Positions 54,811 to 63,171 are shown, numbered from the stretch's first letter. The stretch is DNA of 64,000 nucleotides from Gordonia crocea (GCF_009932435.1 NZ_BJOU01000019.1:62001-126000), one strand, 5' to 3'. Notes: generated from the sequence alone by a model not told the origin. Numbers and translations: made by a program.

Positions 54811-55809
54811 ATGGCCGTATTGACTCACCTGCGTTCCGCGGCAGCGGTGGGCGGCGCACTGCTGACCTCGCTGACGGCGGTGGTGGCCGCCGGCCCCGCC
54901 GCGGCCGCGCCGGTGGCCCGGATCGTGTCCGTGCAGTCCATGGGTGCCCAGCACCTGCGGATCACCGCATTCTCCCCGTCGATGCGGCGCAACATCCCCC
55001 TCGACGTCTTGGTGCCGCGGGACCGCGCCAAGCCGGCACCCACCCTGTACCTGCTCAACGGCGCCGCCGGTGGCGAGGGCGAGGGCAACTGGGCGGACAA
55101 GACCGACTACATGCGGTTCTTCGCCGACAAGCACGTCAACGTCGTGACGCCACTGAAGGGCAAGCTGTCGTACTACACCGACTGGCTGCGCGACGACCCC
55201 AAGCTCGGGCGCAACAAGTGGGAGACGTTCCTGACGCGCGAGCTGCCGCCGGTACTGGACGCCAAACTCGGCAGCACCGGCGCCAACGGCGCGGCCGGCA
55301 TTTCGATGGCGGGCACGTCGGTGCTCAACCTGGCCGTCGTCCGTCCCGGCTTCTACCGCGTCGTCGCGTCGTACAGCGGATGTGCGCGCACGAGCGATCC
55401 GGTGGGGCAGGAGTACATCAAGCAGGTCGTCGAGGGTCGCGGCGGCGGCAACGTCGTCAACATGTGGGGGCCGCTGGACGGTCCCGATTGGATCCGGCAC
55501 GACCCGTACGTCAACGCCGCCAAGCTGCGGGGCATCTCGATCTACCTCTCCTCGATGACCGGGCTGCCGGGGCAGGACGAGGTGGTCCACAGCCCCGCCG
55601 ACGTCGACGGCGAACTCGTCGACCGCGTCGTCCTGGGCGGCGGCATCGAGGCCGCCATGGACCTGTGCAGCGCGCAGATGGCCCAGCGCTTGCGGGCCCT
55701 GCACATCCCGGCGACCGTGGTGGTCCGCCCGACCGGCACCCACTCGTGGGGCTACTGGCAGCGCGAACTCAAGGCGTCCTGGCCGCAGATCCGCCGGGCG
55801 CTGTCGTAG
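54811..55809 (+). CDS. Secreted antigen-85-like esterase/mycolyltransferase
   Basis: A 332-residue exported alpha/beta hydrolase. Residues 1-33 form a signal peptide with cleavage at AAAAP. The nucleophile elbow is GISMAGTS (Ser165), matching GLSMAGSS of antigen 85, and the catalytic His lies in PTGTHSWGYWQRELKASWP, which matches the Ag85 C-terminal motif. Ag85 proteins transfer mycoloyl groups to trehalose and arabinogalactan outside the cell. Here the trehalose-site loop differs (LLNGAAGGEGEGNW), so the acceptor could be another compound, perhaps the cluster's peptide. ATG at 54811 with AAAAGGA is preferred; a TTG overlapping the synthetase stop (54793) is an alternative. It follows synthetase 3 by 14 bases and probably shares its transcript. 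Confidence 0.8.
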   Translation: MAVLTHLRSAAAVGGALLTSLTAVVAAGPAAAAPVARIVSVQSMGAQHLRITAFSPSMRRNIPLDVLVPRDRAKPAPTLYLLNGAAGGEGEGNWADKTDYMRFFADKHVNVVTPLKGKLSYYTDWLRDDPKLGRNKWETFLTRELPPVLDAKLGSTGANGAAGISMAGTSVLNLAVVRPGFYRVVASYSGCARTSDPVGQEYIKQVVEGRGGGNVVNMWGPLDGPDWIRHDPYVNAAKLRGISIYLSSMTGLPGQDEVVHSPADVDGELVDRVVLGGGIEAAMDLCSAQMAQRLRALHIPATVVVRPTGTHSWGYWQRELKASWPQIRRALS

Positions 55810-55945
55810 GAGTCGCGCGGTTCGGTCACGGATTTGCGGCAAACACGTGACACCCGCCCGTCGCTCACCGGAATCGGCGCGGCGGCGGACCACAATGGGG
55901 CCAAGCACCCCAGCGGGGGTGTCGAGCCGAAACCAGGTGGCCCCT

Positions 55946-56251
55946 ATGCACGATCTCATCGTCCTGATCGACGAGCGCGGACGCGTGACGCCGCGCTTGA
56001 CCGCCATCCGGTGGGATGGCGAGTCGGTGACGTATGGACAGTTGCGCGAGCGGGTGTGCGACTACGACCGGGTCATCGCCGCGGCCGGGCTGTCCGAACT
56101 TGCCGCGCTCTCCGCGGCGCTGCTGAGCCTGATGCCGGCCCAACTGCGCGCACGGCAACCATCTGACCAGGCGGAACTGGTGGCCGAGGCCATCGCCTGG
56201 CTGGGCCGCGAGGACCGCGGCCGGGCCGCGTCGGTCACCGCAGTCGTCTGA
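55946..56251 (+). CDS. Small adenylation-N-terminus-like protein A
   Basis: A 101-residue cytosolic protein with no signal peptide. It contains RVTPRLTAIRWDGESVTYGQ, then a helix (LRERVCDYDRVIAAAGLSEL), then AALSAALLSLMP and a final helix (ELVAEAIAWLGRED). The first part resembles the opening of an NRPS adenylation domain (the VTYxEL-type A1 motif), but the protein ends after about 100 residues. It is a paralogue of the 94-residue protein at 59308, sharing TPRLTA, VTYG and VAE..WLGR. It lies between the esterase and the exporter genes. I do not recognise a named family. A role as an accessory to the synthetases is inference only. Confidence 0.55.
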   Translation: MHDLIVLIDERGRVTPRLTAIRWDGESVTYGQLRERVCDYDRVIAAAGLSELAALSAALLSLMPAQLRARQPSDQAELVAEAIAWLGREDRGRAASVTAVV

Positions 56252-56259
56252 GCCGACGA

Positions 56260-56265
56260 TAGGCT
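56260..56265 (+). promoter_or_regulatory. Probable leaderless -10 element of the first permease gene (TAGGCT)
   Basis: TAGGCT fits TAnnnT and ends eight bases before the ATG at 56274, so the message would begin at or next to the start codon. It suggests that the exporter genes have a promoter separate from the synthetases. Confidence 0.4.
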
Positions 56266-56273
56266 TGGTGCCC

Positions 56274-57011
56274 ATGAGGCAATGGTGGGTGCTGACGACG
56301 CGCGGGCTGGCCTCTATCGTGCGCAGCGGCGAGATCGTTTTCGCGCTGGCGTCGCCGGTGGTGCTGGCGGTCTGCTTCTACATCCCGCTGAAATCGCAGA
56401 TGAACCAGACGATGGATTATGCCTCCTTCCTGATGCCGGTGATCGCGTTGCAGGCGACGGCCTTCGTGGCGAGTGCGGCGGCGGTGCGGGTCGCGTTCGA
56501 CCGGGTCAACGGCATCAACACCCGGTTCCGCACCTTGCCGATGGGGTTGATGACCCCGCCGTCGGCACGGCTGGCCGCCAACGCGGTGCTGCTCGTCGCA
56601 TCCCTGTTCTGTGCGGCGCTGGTCAGCCTGATCATCGGATGGCGCCCGCACGGCGGCGTCGCCGGGACCGCCGGCCTGTTCGCGCTGGCCTTTGCCGTCG
56701 GGGTGGCGCTGGTCCTCATCGCCGACGGCATCGGCCTGTTGGCGGGAACGCCGGAGGCGACCAGTCAGGTCCTCACCCTGCCCGTGCTGGTCCTGGGGAT
56801 GCTGTCGACGGGGTTCATGCCGGTGGAGAAGTTCCCCGACTGGGTCGAGCCCTTCGTGCGCAACCAGCCGATCTCGGCGTTCGCCGACGCGATGCGCGCC
56901 CTGAACACCGGGTCCGCCGGGTCGATCGTGCCGGCGCTCTGGTGGGCCGCGGGATTGCTCGCCGTCGGTGCCGCGCTCGTCGTCGTCGCGACCGGGCGGG
57001 TCCGCCGGTGA
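56274..57011 (+). CDS. ABC-2 type (DrrB-like) permease 1
   Basis: A 245-residue integral membrane protein with six hydrophobic segments, among them IVFALASPVVLAVCFYIPL, FLMPVIALQATAFVASAAAV and LLVASLFCAALVSLIIGW. The ABC-2 motif FVRNQPISAFADAMRALNTG lies near the C-terminus. DrrB-type permeases pair with an ATPase such as the one at 57891 to export lipids and peptide products. ATG at 56274 is chosen over TTG at 56265 because of the -10-like TAGGCT. Its stop overlaps the GTG of permease 2 (57008-57011), so the two are coupled and probably heterodimeric. Confidence 0.85.
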   Translation: MRQWWVLTTRGLASIVRSGEIVFALASPVVLAVCFYIPLKSQMNQTMDYASFLMPVIALQATAFVASAAAVRVAFDRVNGINTRFRTLPMGLMTPPSARLAANAVLLVASLFCAALVSLIIGWRPHGGVAGTAGLFALAFAVGVALVLIADGIGLLAGTPEATSQVLTLPVLVLGMLSTGFMPVEKFPDWVEPFVRNQPISAFADAMRALNTGSAGSIVPALWWAAGLLAVGAALVVVATGRVRR

Positions 57012-57844
57012 CCGCGGCGCCGGCCCAGACGCCGGCCGACCGGCGGTCATGGGTGGGGGAGATCGCCGCGTGGGCCAGGGAGAGCGTCGTGCTCGCCAAC
57101 CGCCAGTTACGCGTCCAGGCGGCCGACTATTCGACGGTCATCCAGATCGTCGCGGTCCCCGCGCTGACCCTCCTGCTGTTCAAAGTGGTCTTCGGCGACG
57201 TCGTCGGCGCGGCCATGGGCAAGGACAGCATCTACGCGACGGTGCCCCTGGTGATCGTGGTCAGCGCGATGTTCGGTTCGGTGACCAGCGCGGTGCGCCT
57301 CAACAACGAACGGCGCACCGGATTGTTGGCCCGGCTGCACGTGCTGCCGATCAACCGGGCCGCGGAGTTGACCTCGCGTCTGCTTGCCGAGGTCGTGCGC
57401 ATCGTCATCGTGACCGTCCTGCTGCTGCTCATCGGGATGGCCATGGGATTCCGGTTCCACGGGAGTGCGGTGGCGGCCCTCGGCTCGGCGCTGGGGATCA
57501 TCGCAGTCGCGGTGATGTTCGGTACCGCCTTCTCGGTGGGTGTGCTCGCGCTGGCGGTCAACGCCCGCCCGGACTCGCCCATCGTGCCGGTCATCTCGCT
57601 CATCAGCAGCCTGATGATGTTCTTCAACGCCGGGTTCAACCCGGTCGACCAGTATCCGCGGGTGTTGCGGCCCTTCGTCGAGCACCAGCCGATGACGCCG
57701 GCGATCAACGCGATGAACCACCTGGCCTCGGGAGAGAGCGCCGCCGCCGACCTGGTGGTGGTGGCCGCCTGGTTCGTCGGCGCCCTCGTCGTGTTCGGCT
57801 ATCCCGCGGTGCGCGGATACCGGCGTGCGGCGGTAGGCCGGTGA
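57008..57844 (+). CDS. ABC-2 type (DrrC-like) permease 2
   Basis: A 278-residue membrane protein. After about 30 cytosolic residues it has six hydrophobic segments (for example VIQIVAVPALTLLLFKVVF, IVIVTVLLLLIGMAMGF, VISLISSLMMFFNAGF) and the ABC-2 motif FVEHQPMTPAINAMNHLASG, parallel to permease 1. GTG overlaps the stop of permease 1. The pairing of two permeases with a single ATPase is the DrrABC arrangement used by mycobacteria for export of cell-envelope lipids. The substrate here is probably the cluster's peptide, by position. Confidence 0.85.
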   Translation: MTAAPAQTPADRRSWVGEIAAWARESVVLANRQLRVQAADYSTVIQIVAVPALTLLLFKVVFGDVVGAAMGKDSIYATVPLVIVVSAMFGSVTSAVRLNNERRTGLLARLHVLPINRAAELTSRLLAEVVRIVIVTVLLLLIGMAMGFRFHGSAVAALGSALGIIAVAVMFGTAFSVGVLALAVNARPDSPIVPVISLISSLMMFFNAGFNPVDQYPRVLRPFVEHQPMTPAINAMNHLASGESAAADLVVVAAWFVGALVVFGYPAVRGYRRAAVGR

Positions 57845-57876
57845 TGCGCTTGCCGAGGTCTGCGCGCCGGGAACGA

Positions 57877-57882
57877 TAGATT
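57877..57882 (+). promoter_or_regulatory. Probable leaderless -10 element of the ABC ATPase gene (TAGATT)
   Basis: TAGATT fits TAnnnT and ends eight bases before the ATG at 57891. The 46-base gap after permease 2 contains no ribosome binding site for the ATPase gene, which supports independent, leaderless initiation. Confidence 0.4.
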
Positions 57883-57890
57883 GGCCAGCA

Positions 57891-59138
57891 ATGGATGAAG
57901 GGAAGCAAGTGTCGAGATCGGAGCCGCCGACGAACGTCTCCCCGGCCGGGCCGGCGGTGACCCCGGCGAAGCCCGCGGTGTCGCCCAGCACCCCCGGCCG
58001 GGCGGGTGGGGAGGGCGAGCCCAACATCATCGCCGTCCCGGAGGCCTTCGACGACTACTACGGCGTCGACTCCGGTCCGAGTGTCACCAAGTCGGTGCTG
58101 GAGCCCGTCGTCGCCGAGGCCGAACTCGCCCCGGCGCGCACCGTCGCCCCCCGGGAGGCCCGGGCGCGCATCGCGCTGGACGCCCCCGCCATCGAGGTGA
58201 CCGGTCTGCGCAAGGTCTTCGGGGACACCGTCGCGGTCGACGACGTGTCGCTCGTGGCGGCGACCGGGAGCGTCCTGGCGGTGCTGGGGCCCAACGGGGC
58301 GGGCAAGACGACGACGGTCAACATGCTCACGACGCTGCTGCGCCCCGATGGCGGCACGGCCCGCGTTGCCGGGTTCGACGTGGTGTCGCAGGCGGCTCAG
58401 GTCCGCCGGAGTATCGCGCTGACCGGTCAGTTCGCCGCCCTCGACGAGGCGTTGAGCGGTCGGGACAACCTCGTGCTGTTCGGTCGGCTGCACGGGATGG
58501 ACAAACGGGCGGCGCAGGTGCGCGCCGACGAACTGCTCGCCGACTTCGACCTGGTCGATGCCGGGGCGCGCCAGGTGTCGAAGTACTCCGGCGGAATGCG
58601 CCGCCGGATCGACATCGCCTGCGGCCTCGTCGTGTCGCCGCGCGTGTTCTTCCTCGACGAGCCCACCACCGGGCTCGACCCGCGCAGCCGGCAAGAGGTG
58701 TGGTCGCTGATCGAGCGGCTCAAGGAACAAGGCGTGACGGTGCTGCTCACCACGCAGTACCTCGAGGAGGCCGACCTGCTCTCGGACTACATCGTGGTGA
58801 TCGACCACGGGCGGGTCATTGCGTCCGGTACGGCCGAGCAACTCAAGGCGGCGACCGGTGGCACCGTCTGCGAGGTCACCCCGGCCCGCATCGACGACCT
58901 GCCGGCGTTGGCGCAGGCCCTGGGCGGACTCCTCCCCGCCGACGGCGGAATCGGCGAGACGTCGGTGTCGGTGCCCGCGGCGGCGGGAGCCGAGGTTCTC
59001 GTCGAGGTGGTGCGCCGGGCCGGCGAGGCAGGGATCGCCATCGCCGATATCGCCATGCGCAGCCCCTCCCTCGACGACGTGTTTTTCCAGCTCACCGGGC
59101 CTGGTCAACCGACCGACACGCCGCTGTCGGTTGATTGA
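57891..59138 (+). CDS. DrrA-like ABC transporter ATP-binding protein
   Basis: A 415-residue ATPase. A long N-terminal extension of about 100 residues (Pro/Ala-rich, then VPEAFDDYYGVDSGPS) has no clear family. The nucleotide-binding domain begins at IEVTGLRKVFGDTVAVDDVS with Walker A GPNGAGKT (133-140). The ABC signature is YSGGMRRRIDIA (232-243; YSGG is common in DrrA) and Walker B FFLDEP ends with Glu257. The C-terminal domain (EQLKAATGGTVCEVTPARID onwards, ending PSLDDVFFQLTG) is the DrrA accessory domain. It powers export by permeases 56274 and 57008. The extension is longer than usual for DrrA and may bind another cluster protein. Confidence 0.88.
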   Translation: MDEGKQVSRSEPPTNVSPAGPAVTPAKPAVSPSTPGRAGGEGEPNIIAVPEAFDDYYGVDSGPSVTKSVLEPVVAEAELAPARTVAPREARARIALDAPAIEVTGLRKVFGDTVAVDDVSLVAATGSVLAVLGPNGAGKTTTVNMLTTLLRPDGGTARVAGFDVVSQAAQVRRSIALTGQFAALDEALSGRDNLVLFGRLHGMDKRAAQVRADELLADFDLVDAGARQVSKYSGGMRRRIDIACGLVVSPRVFFLDEPTTGLDPRSRQEVWSLIERLKEQGVTVLLTTQYLEEADLLSDYIVVIDHGRVIASGTAEQLKAATGGTVCEVTPARIDDLPALAQALGGLLPADGGIGETSVSVPAAAGAEVLVEVVRRAGEAGIAIADIAMRSPSLDDVFFQLTGPGQPTDTPLSVD

Positions 59139-59307
59139 ACGGTTCGCCCGCGGCGTGGTTTAGGCTCAACGGTTTCCCGTTTCCCCGCGTGATTCCTGGC
59201 GTCCCGGCGGCTTTGTGTGGCAAACTGTGAGTGTTCTGGGAGTTTCCTGGAGCATTGCGCAAGGCCCCAAACGGGGTATTTGCGGATGGAGATCTGAGGG
59301 GATCGAC

Positions 59308-59592
59308 ATGATGACGCAGGTGATGGACCACGTCAGCACCCGTGCAGCGACCACGCCGCGCTTGACCGCGGCCCGGTTCGGCGACTGTGCGGTGACCTAT
59401 GGAGACCTTGACAAGGTCATCAACGAGTACCAGGCCGTCCTGAGCCGTCACGGTCTCGGGCGCAACGCCGCCCTGACCGCGGGAATCATGGCATCGCTGC
59501 CCACCGTGTCCACCGGCGATTCGGTCGCCGAGGTGGTCGAGTGGCTCGGGCGCGACATCGAACCGACCGTCGGCCTGCGCGCCGTCGGCTAA
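59308..59592 (+). CDS. Small adenylation-N-terminus-like protein B
   Basis: A 94-residue cytosolic protein paralogous to the one at 55946. It reads TPRLTAARFGDCAVTYGD, then a helix (LDKVINEYQAVLSRHGLG), then AALTAGIMASLPTVSTGD and a closing helix (SVAEVVEWLGRDI). The VTYGDL segment corresponds to the A1 motif of NRPS adenylation domains, but no later adenylation motif follows. ATG ATG at 59308 is preceded by GAGGGGAT as ribosome binding site. The 169 bases between the ATPase stop and this start show no other gene. With the paralogue it brackets the exporter genes. Function unknown. Confidence 0.55.
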   Translation: MMTQVMDHVSTRAATTPRLTAARFGDCAVTYGDLDKVINEYQAVLSRHGLGRNAALTAGIMASLPTVSTGDSVAEVVEWLGRDIEPTVGLRAVG

Positions 59593-59621
59593 GCCGCCCC
59601 GCCGCCTGACAAACTGGGTGC

Positions 59622-62600
59622 GTGGCGAAGTCAACGCACCCTCGTAACCCGATCTGCCCCGAGCCGCTGGTCCGCGGCGTCGGCCCCTCATACGCCGTCA
59701 ACGCCAAACCCGGCGTCGGACTCACCTCCGCCCATCCGTGGGGTTTCCAGGTCCGCGCCCGGGCCGGTACCGCGTGGCGCACCGTCCTCGACGACACCGG
59801 CCTCGAAGGGCGACTGATCCCCGCCGACTCATCGCTGCGATTCGCCGTCTTCCCCGTCTTCGACGCCGACGAACCCGACGTCCGCGACGGCTATGCCGCC
59901 ACCGCCGTCACCGTCGACCTGCGGTTCACCGACGGCACCCGGCTCTCCGATGCCGATCCCGCCGATCAATACGGCGTCGCGGTCGATCCGGCCGCGCAGT
60001 ACCGGGCGCGCATGCTCGCCGTCGACCAGTGGTCGTCGCGGACCGTGTCGCTGGCCGCGGCCGCCGGCAAGACGGTCGACCGTGTGGAAGTGGCCGGTGT
60101 GGTGCCCGCGCGGGTCGCCACCCCGATCGGTGGGGCCGGCGCCCCCGACGACGGGCCGCGGCCCCAGATCGGCTTCCTCGACCGCGTCGACATCGTCGCG
60201 ACCGATCCCGATACCGAAACCGGTGGTGGAACCGATCCGGTCGACCGGGTCGTGACCACGCGTGGCACCTTCTCGTCGGACCGGTTTTCCCGCGGCGGGT
60301 GCGCCCCGCTGGTGGCGGTGCCGCACGGCTTCGTCTTCGGGTTGCCGATGACCGACGGCGGCAACCGCGGCTGGCCCTACTCGTATCACGAGGCCGGCCG
60401 CGTCGACTCGAATCCGCCGCAGGACCCGTCGACCGACTCGGCCACCGTCCGGCCGTACCTGCAGTCCTTCGCCACCTCGCACATCCCGTCGCCGTGGATG
60501 GGCGACCGGGGGAGTTTCCAGGTCTTCCCGCACCCGTTGGCCCACCCCAAGCCCGACCGCGACGACCGGGCGCTGCCGTTCTCCCACGACGACGAGTTCG
60601 ACCGACCCCACCTGTACGCGGTGGTCCTCGACGACGGGATGCACGCGCCGATCCGCGCGGAGCTGACCGCGGGGTCGCATTCGGTGTGGCTGCGCGCGAC
60701 GTACGGCGGCGACACCGGATCGCTGGTCTTCGACCAGCTCGACGCCGACGGCTTCCTCGACCTGCCGGACCCGGTACCGGGGCAGCGCTACGTCGCCACC
60801 GCGTACGTCGACGGTCCGGGCGGCCTGACGCACGTCCCGCGGATGTATGTCCACGTGGAGGTCGAGGGTCGGGTCCTGAGCGCCCGGCGGTTTCCGGGGC
60901 ACGAGCGGGAGGCGGTGCTCGGCGCGCTTACCATCGGGTTGTCGCCCGCGGACCGGTCGGTCACCGTCGCCATCGGGACCTCGCACATCAGCCTCGACCA
61001 GGCGCGCCGGAACCTGGCACACGACCGGGCGGCAGGCTCCTTCGACGAGGTCGTCGAGGCGACGAGGGACCGCTGGTCGGCGGTCCTCGGGCGGCTCGAC
61101 GTCGAGGGTGCCAGCGCCGACCAGCTCACCACCCTCTACTCCAGCCTCTACCGGGTGCACCTCTACCCGAACGACGCCTCGGAGCCGACCCCGGACGGGC
61201 CGCGGTTCGCCTCGCCGTTCGCCTACCGCCCCGACGTCGACGACACCCCGACGCACACCGGGCGGCGGATCGTCGACGGCCGGCTGACCGTTACCGACGG
61301 GTTCTGGGACTCCTATCGGGCGAGTTGGCCGCTGCGCACCCTGATCGCACCGACGCTGACCGGGCGCCTGCTCGACGGATTCGTCGAGCACTTCCGCGAC
61401 GGCGGCTGGGTGAGCCGGTGGTCGGCACCGGCGCCCGCCGACATCATGACCGGGACGTCGAGCGACGCGGTGTTCGCCGATGCCGCCGTCGCCGGGATCG
61501 CCGATCTCGGCGATTTCGACGTGATCGGGGCCTACGACTCCTGCCTGCGCAATGCGACCGTCCCGTCGCCGAGTCGTTTCGTCGGCCGCAAGGGGATGGC
61601 GCAGTCGATGTTCACCGGCTACGCCGACACCGAGGCGCACGAGGGGATGTCGTGGACGATCGACGCGGCGATCAACGATGCGGCGATCGCCGCCTTCTCC
61701 CGATACCTGCTCGAACGCTTCCCCGGCCACGACCGGGCCGAGGAGTTCGCCGCCAACGCCGTCTGGTTCGCCGCGCGGGCCGCGCGCTACGCGCTGATGT
61801 TCGACGAGTCGACCGGCTTCTTCCGCGGCCGGGAACCCGCGGCGGCCGGTGGCGGCTGGCGCACCGGCCCGTTCGACCCGCGCAACTGGGGCACCGACTA
61901 CACCGAGACCAACGCCTGGGGGACGCGGTTCACCGCGCCGCAGGACGGTCAGGGGTTGGCGCAACTGTACGGCGGGCGCGCGGAACTCGAGGCGGCCCTC
62001 GACGAGTTCATGGCCCTGCCCGAGACCGGGCGCCCGGAGTTCATGGGCGGCTACCCGGTGGTGATCCACGAGATGCGCGAGGCCCGCGACACCCGGATGG
62101 GCATGCTGGCCCTGTCGAACCAGCCGGCCCACCACATCCCCTTCATGTACGCCTTCGCCTCGCGGGAGGGGAGTACCGCCCACGCCAAGACCCAGGCGAT
62201 CGTGCGCGACGCGGTGCGCCGGCTCTTCGTCGGATCCGATCTCGGCCAGGGCTACCCCGGCGACGAGGACAACGGCGAGATGTCGGCGTGGTACCTGCTC
62301 GCCGCGTCGGGGCTGTATCCGGTGACCATCGGCAGCGGGCAGTTCGTGCTGTGCGCGCCGAGCCTGCCGCGGTTGACGTGGACGCTGGAGAACGGCGCAC
62401 AGATCGACATCGTCGCGCACGGTTTCTCGTCGGAGAACGTCTACGTGCAGGCGGTGCGCGTCGACGGGAAGCCGTGGGACAGCATCACCATCGAGCGCGA
62501 GCGGCTCACCGACGGGGTGGTCATCGAGTTCGAGTTGGGGTCCTCGCCGTCGGATTGGGCCGCGGGGAGTGTGCCGCCGTCGCTAACCGCCGAGGGGGCG

Positions 62601-63053
62601 CAGCCGGCGCCGCCGGTGGACCTCACCTCGCCGGACGGGGCCGGTGCGCTGGGCGCCGACGACGCCGGCCACGCCTTCGACGACTCGTCGGCGACCGCGC
62701 CGGCGGTGCTGGGCGCCGGCGGGCACGTCGGATGGGAGTTCGCGGGTCCGACGGTGGTCGACCACTACACGGTCACCGTCGTCTCACCGGGGACGTATGC
62801 GTGGGAGGTGCAGGCGCGCGGTGCCGACGGCCGGTGGTCGCCGGTCGGCGCACAGACCGCGCAGTTCCGGTGGGAGAACCAGACCAGGGTCTTCGCCGTC
62901 GCCCCCGCCGTCGACGCTGTTGCCGCTGCTGGTGGTGCCGACACTGGTGGTGGTGCCGACGCTGGTGCTCCCGGGCCGGTCGCGGCACTGCGGCTCGTCG
63001 TCGACGATCCGATGTCGCTGGCCCAGCTGGAATTCCTGCGCCTGGGCTCCTGA
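59622..63053 (+). CDS. GH92-family alpha-mannosidase, no signal peptide
   Basis: A 1143-residue glycoside hydrolase of family 92. An N-terminal discoidin-like or beta-sandwich region (1-205) is followed by the GH92 sandwich domain. The all-helical catalytic domain has the signatures DGFWDSYRASWPL, SNQPAHHIPFMYAF and GYPGDEDNGEMSAWYLLAASG, the last with the catalytic acid Glu and calcium/Asp positions. The C-terminal 150 residues look like an F5/8-type sandwich interrupted by a low-complexity insert (AAAGGADTGGGADAGAPG). GH92 enzymes remove alpha-1,2- and other alpha-linked mannose by inversion. Start is GTG at 59622, 30 bases after the small protein; no Sec signal is visible, unlike most family members. 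Mannose-containing envelope glycans or a mannosylated product are possible targets. Confidence 0.85.
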   Translation: MAKSTHPRNPICPEPLVRGVGPSYAVNAKPGVGLTSAHPWGFQVRARAGTAWRTVLDDTGLEGRLIPADSSLRFAVFPVFDADEPDVRDGYAATAVTVDLRFTDGTRLSDADPADQYGVAVDPAAQYRARMLAVDQWSSRTVSLAAAAGKTVDRVEVAGVVPARVATPIGGAGAPDDGPRPQIGFLDRVDIVATDPDTETGGGTDPVDRVVTTRGTFSSDRFSRGGCAPLVAVPHGFVFGLPMTDGGNRGWPYSYHEAGRVDSNPPQDPSTDSATVRPYLQSFATSHIPSPWMGDRGSFQVFPHPLAHPKPDRDDRALPFSHDDEFDRPHLYAVVLDDGMHAPIRAELTAGSHSVWLRATYGGDTGSLVFDQLDADGFLDLPDPVPGQRYVATAYVDGPGGLTHVPRMYVHVEVEGRVLSARRFPGHEREAVLGALTIGLSPADRSVTVAIGTSHISLDQARRNLAHDRAAGSFDEVVEATRDRWSAVLGRLDVEGASADQLTTLYSSLYRVHLYPNDASEPTPDGPRFASPFAYRPDVDDTPTHTGRRIVDGRLTVTDGFWDSYRASWPLRTLIAPTLTGRLLDGFVEHFRDGGWVSRWSAPAPADIMTGTSSDAVFADAAVAGIADLGDFDVIGAYDSCLRNATVPSPSRFVGRKGMAQSMFTGYADTEAHEGMSWTIDAAINDAAIAAFSRYLLERFPGHDRAEEFAANAVWFAARAARYALMFDESTGFFRGREPAAAGGGWRTGPFDPRNWGTDYTETNAWGTRFTAPQDGQGLAQLYGGRAELEAALDEFMALPETGRPEFMGGYPVVIHEMREARDTRMGMLALSNQPAHHIPFMYAFASREGSTAHAKTQAIVRDAVRRLFVGSDLGQGYPGDEDNGEMSAWYLLAASGLYPVTIGSGQFVLCAPSLPRLTWTLENGAQIDIVAHGFSSENVYVQAVRVDGKPWDSITIERERLTDGVVIEFELGSSPSDWAAGSVPPSLTAEGAQPAPPVDLTSPDGAGALGADDAGHAFDDSSATAPAVLGAGGHVGWEFAGPTVVDHYTVTVVSPGTYAWEVQARGADGRWSPVGAQTAQFRWENQTRVFAVAPAVDAVAAAGGADTGGGADAGAPGPVAALRLVVDDPMSLAQLEFLRLGS

Positions 63054-63066
63054 CCCCCGCCCCTTC

Positions 63067-63171
63067 CGCCGACTGGGCCCTGTTTTCCGCCGACTGGGCC
63101 CTCGATCTCGTCGACTGGGCCCTGATCCTCGCCGACTGGGCCCTCGATCTCGTCGAGTGGGCCCTCTCGTC
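63067..63171 (+). repeat. Array of 21-bp tandem repeats after the GH92 gene (five units)
   Basis: Five units start at 63067, 63088, 63109, 63130 and 63151 with core CGCCGACTGGGCCCT or CGTCGACTGGGCCCT and variable tails. Core and period match the arrays at 12823-12900 and 12982-13060. On the sense strand of the GH92 gene it begins 13 bases after the stop. It fills the first third of the 323-base gap before rplN. The unit could be read as ADWALDL-like peptides, but there is no start or ribosome binding site. Confidence 0.85.
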
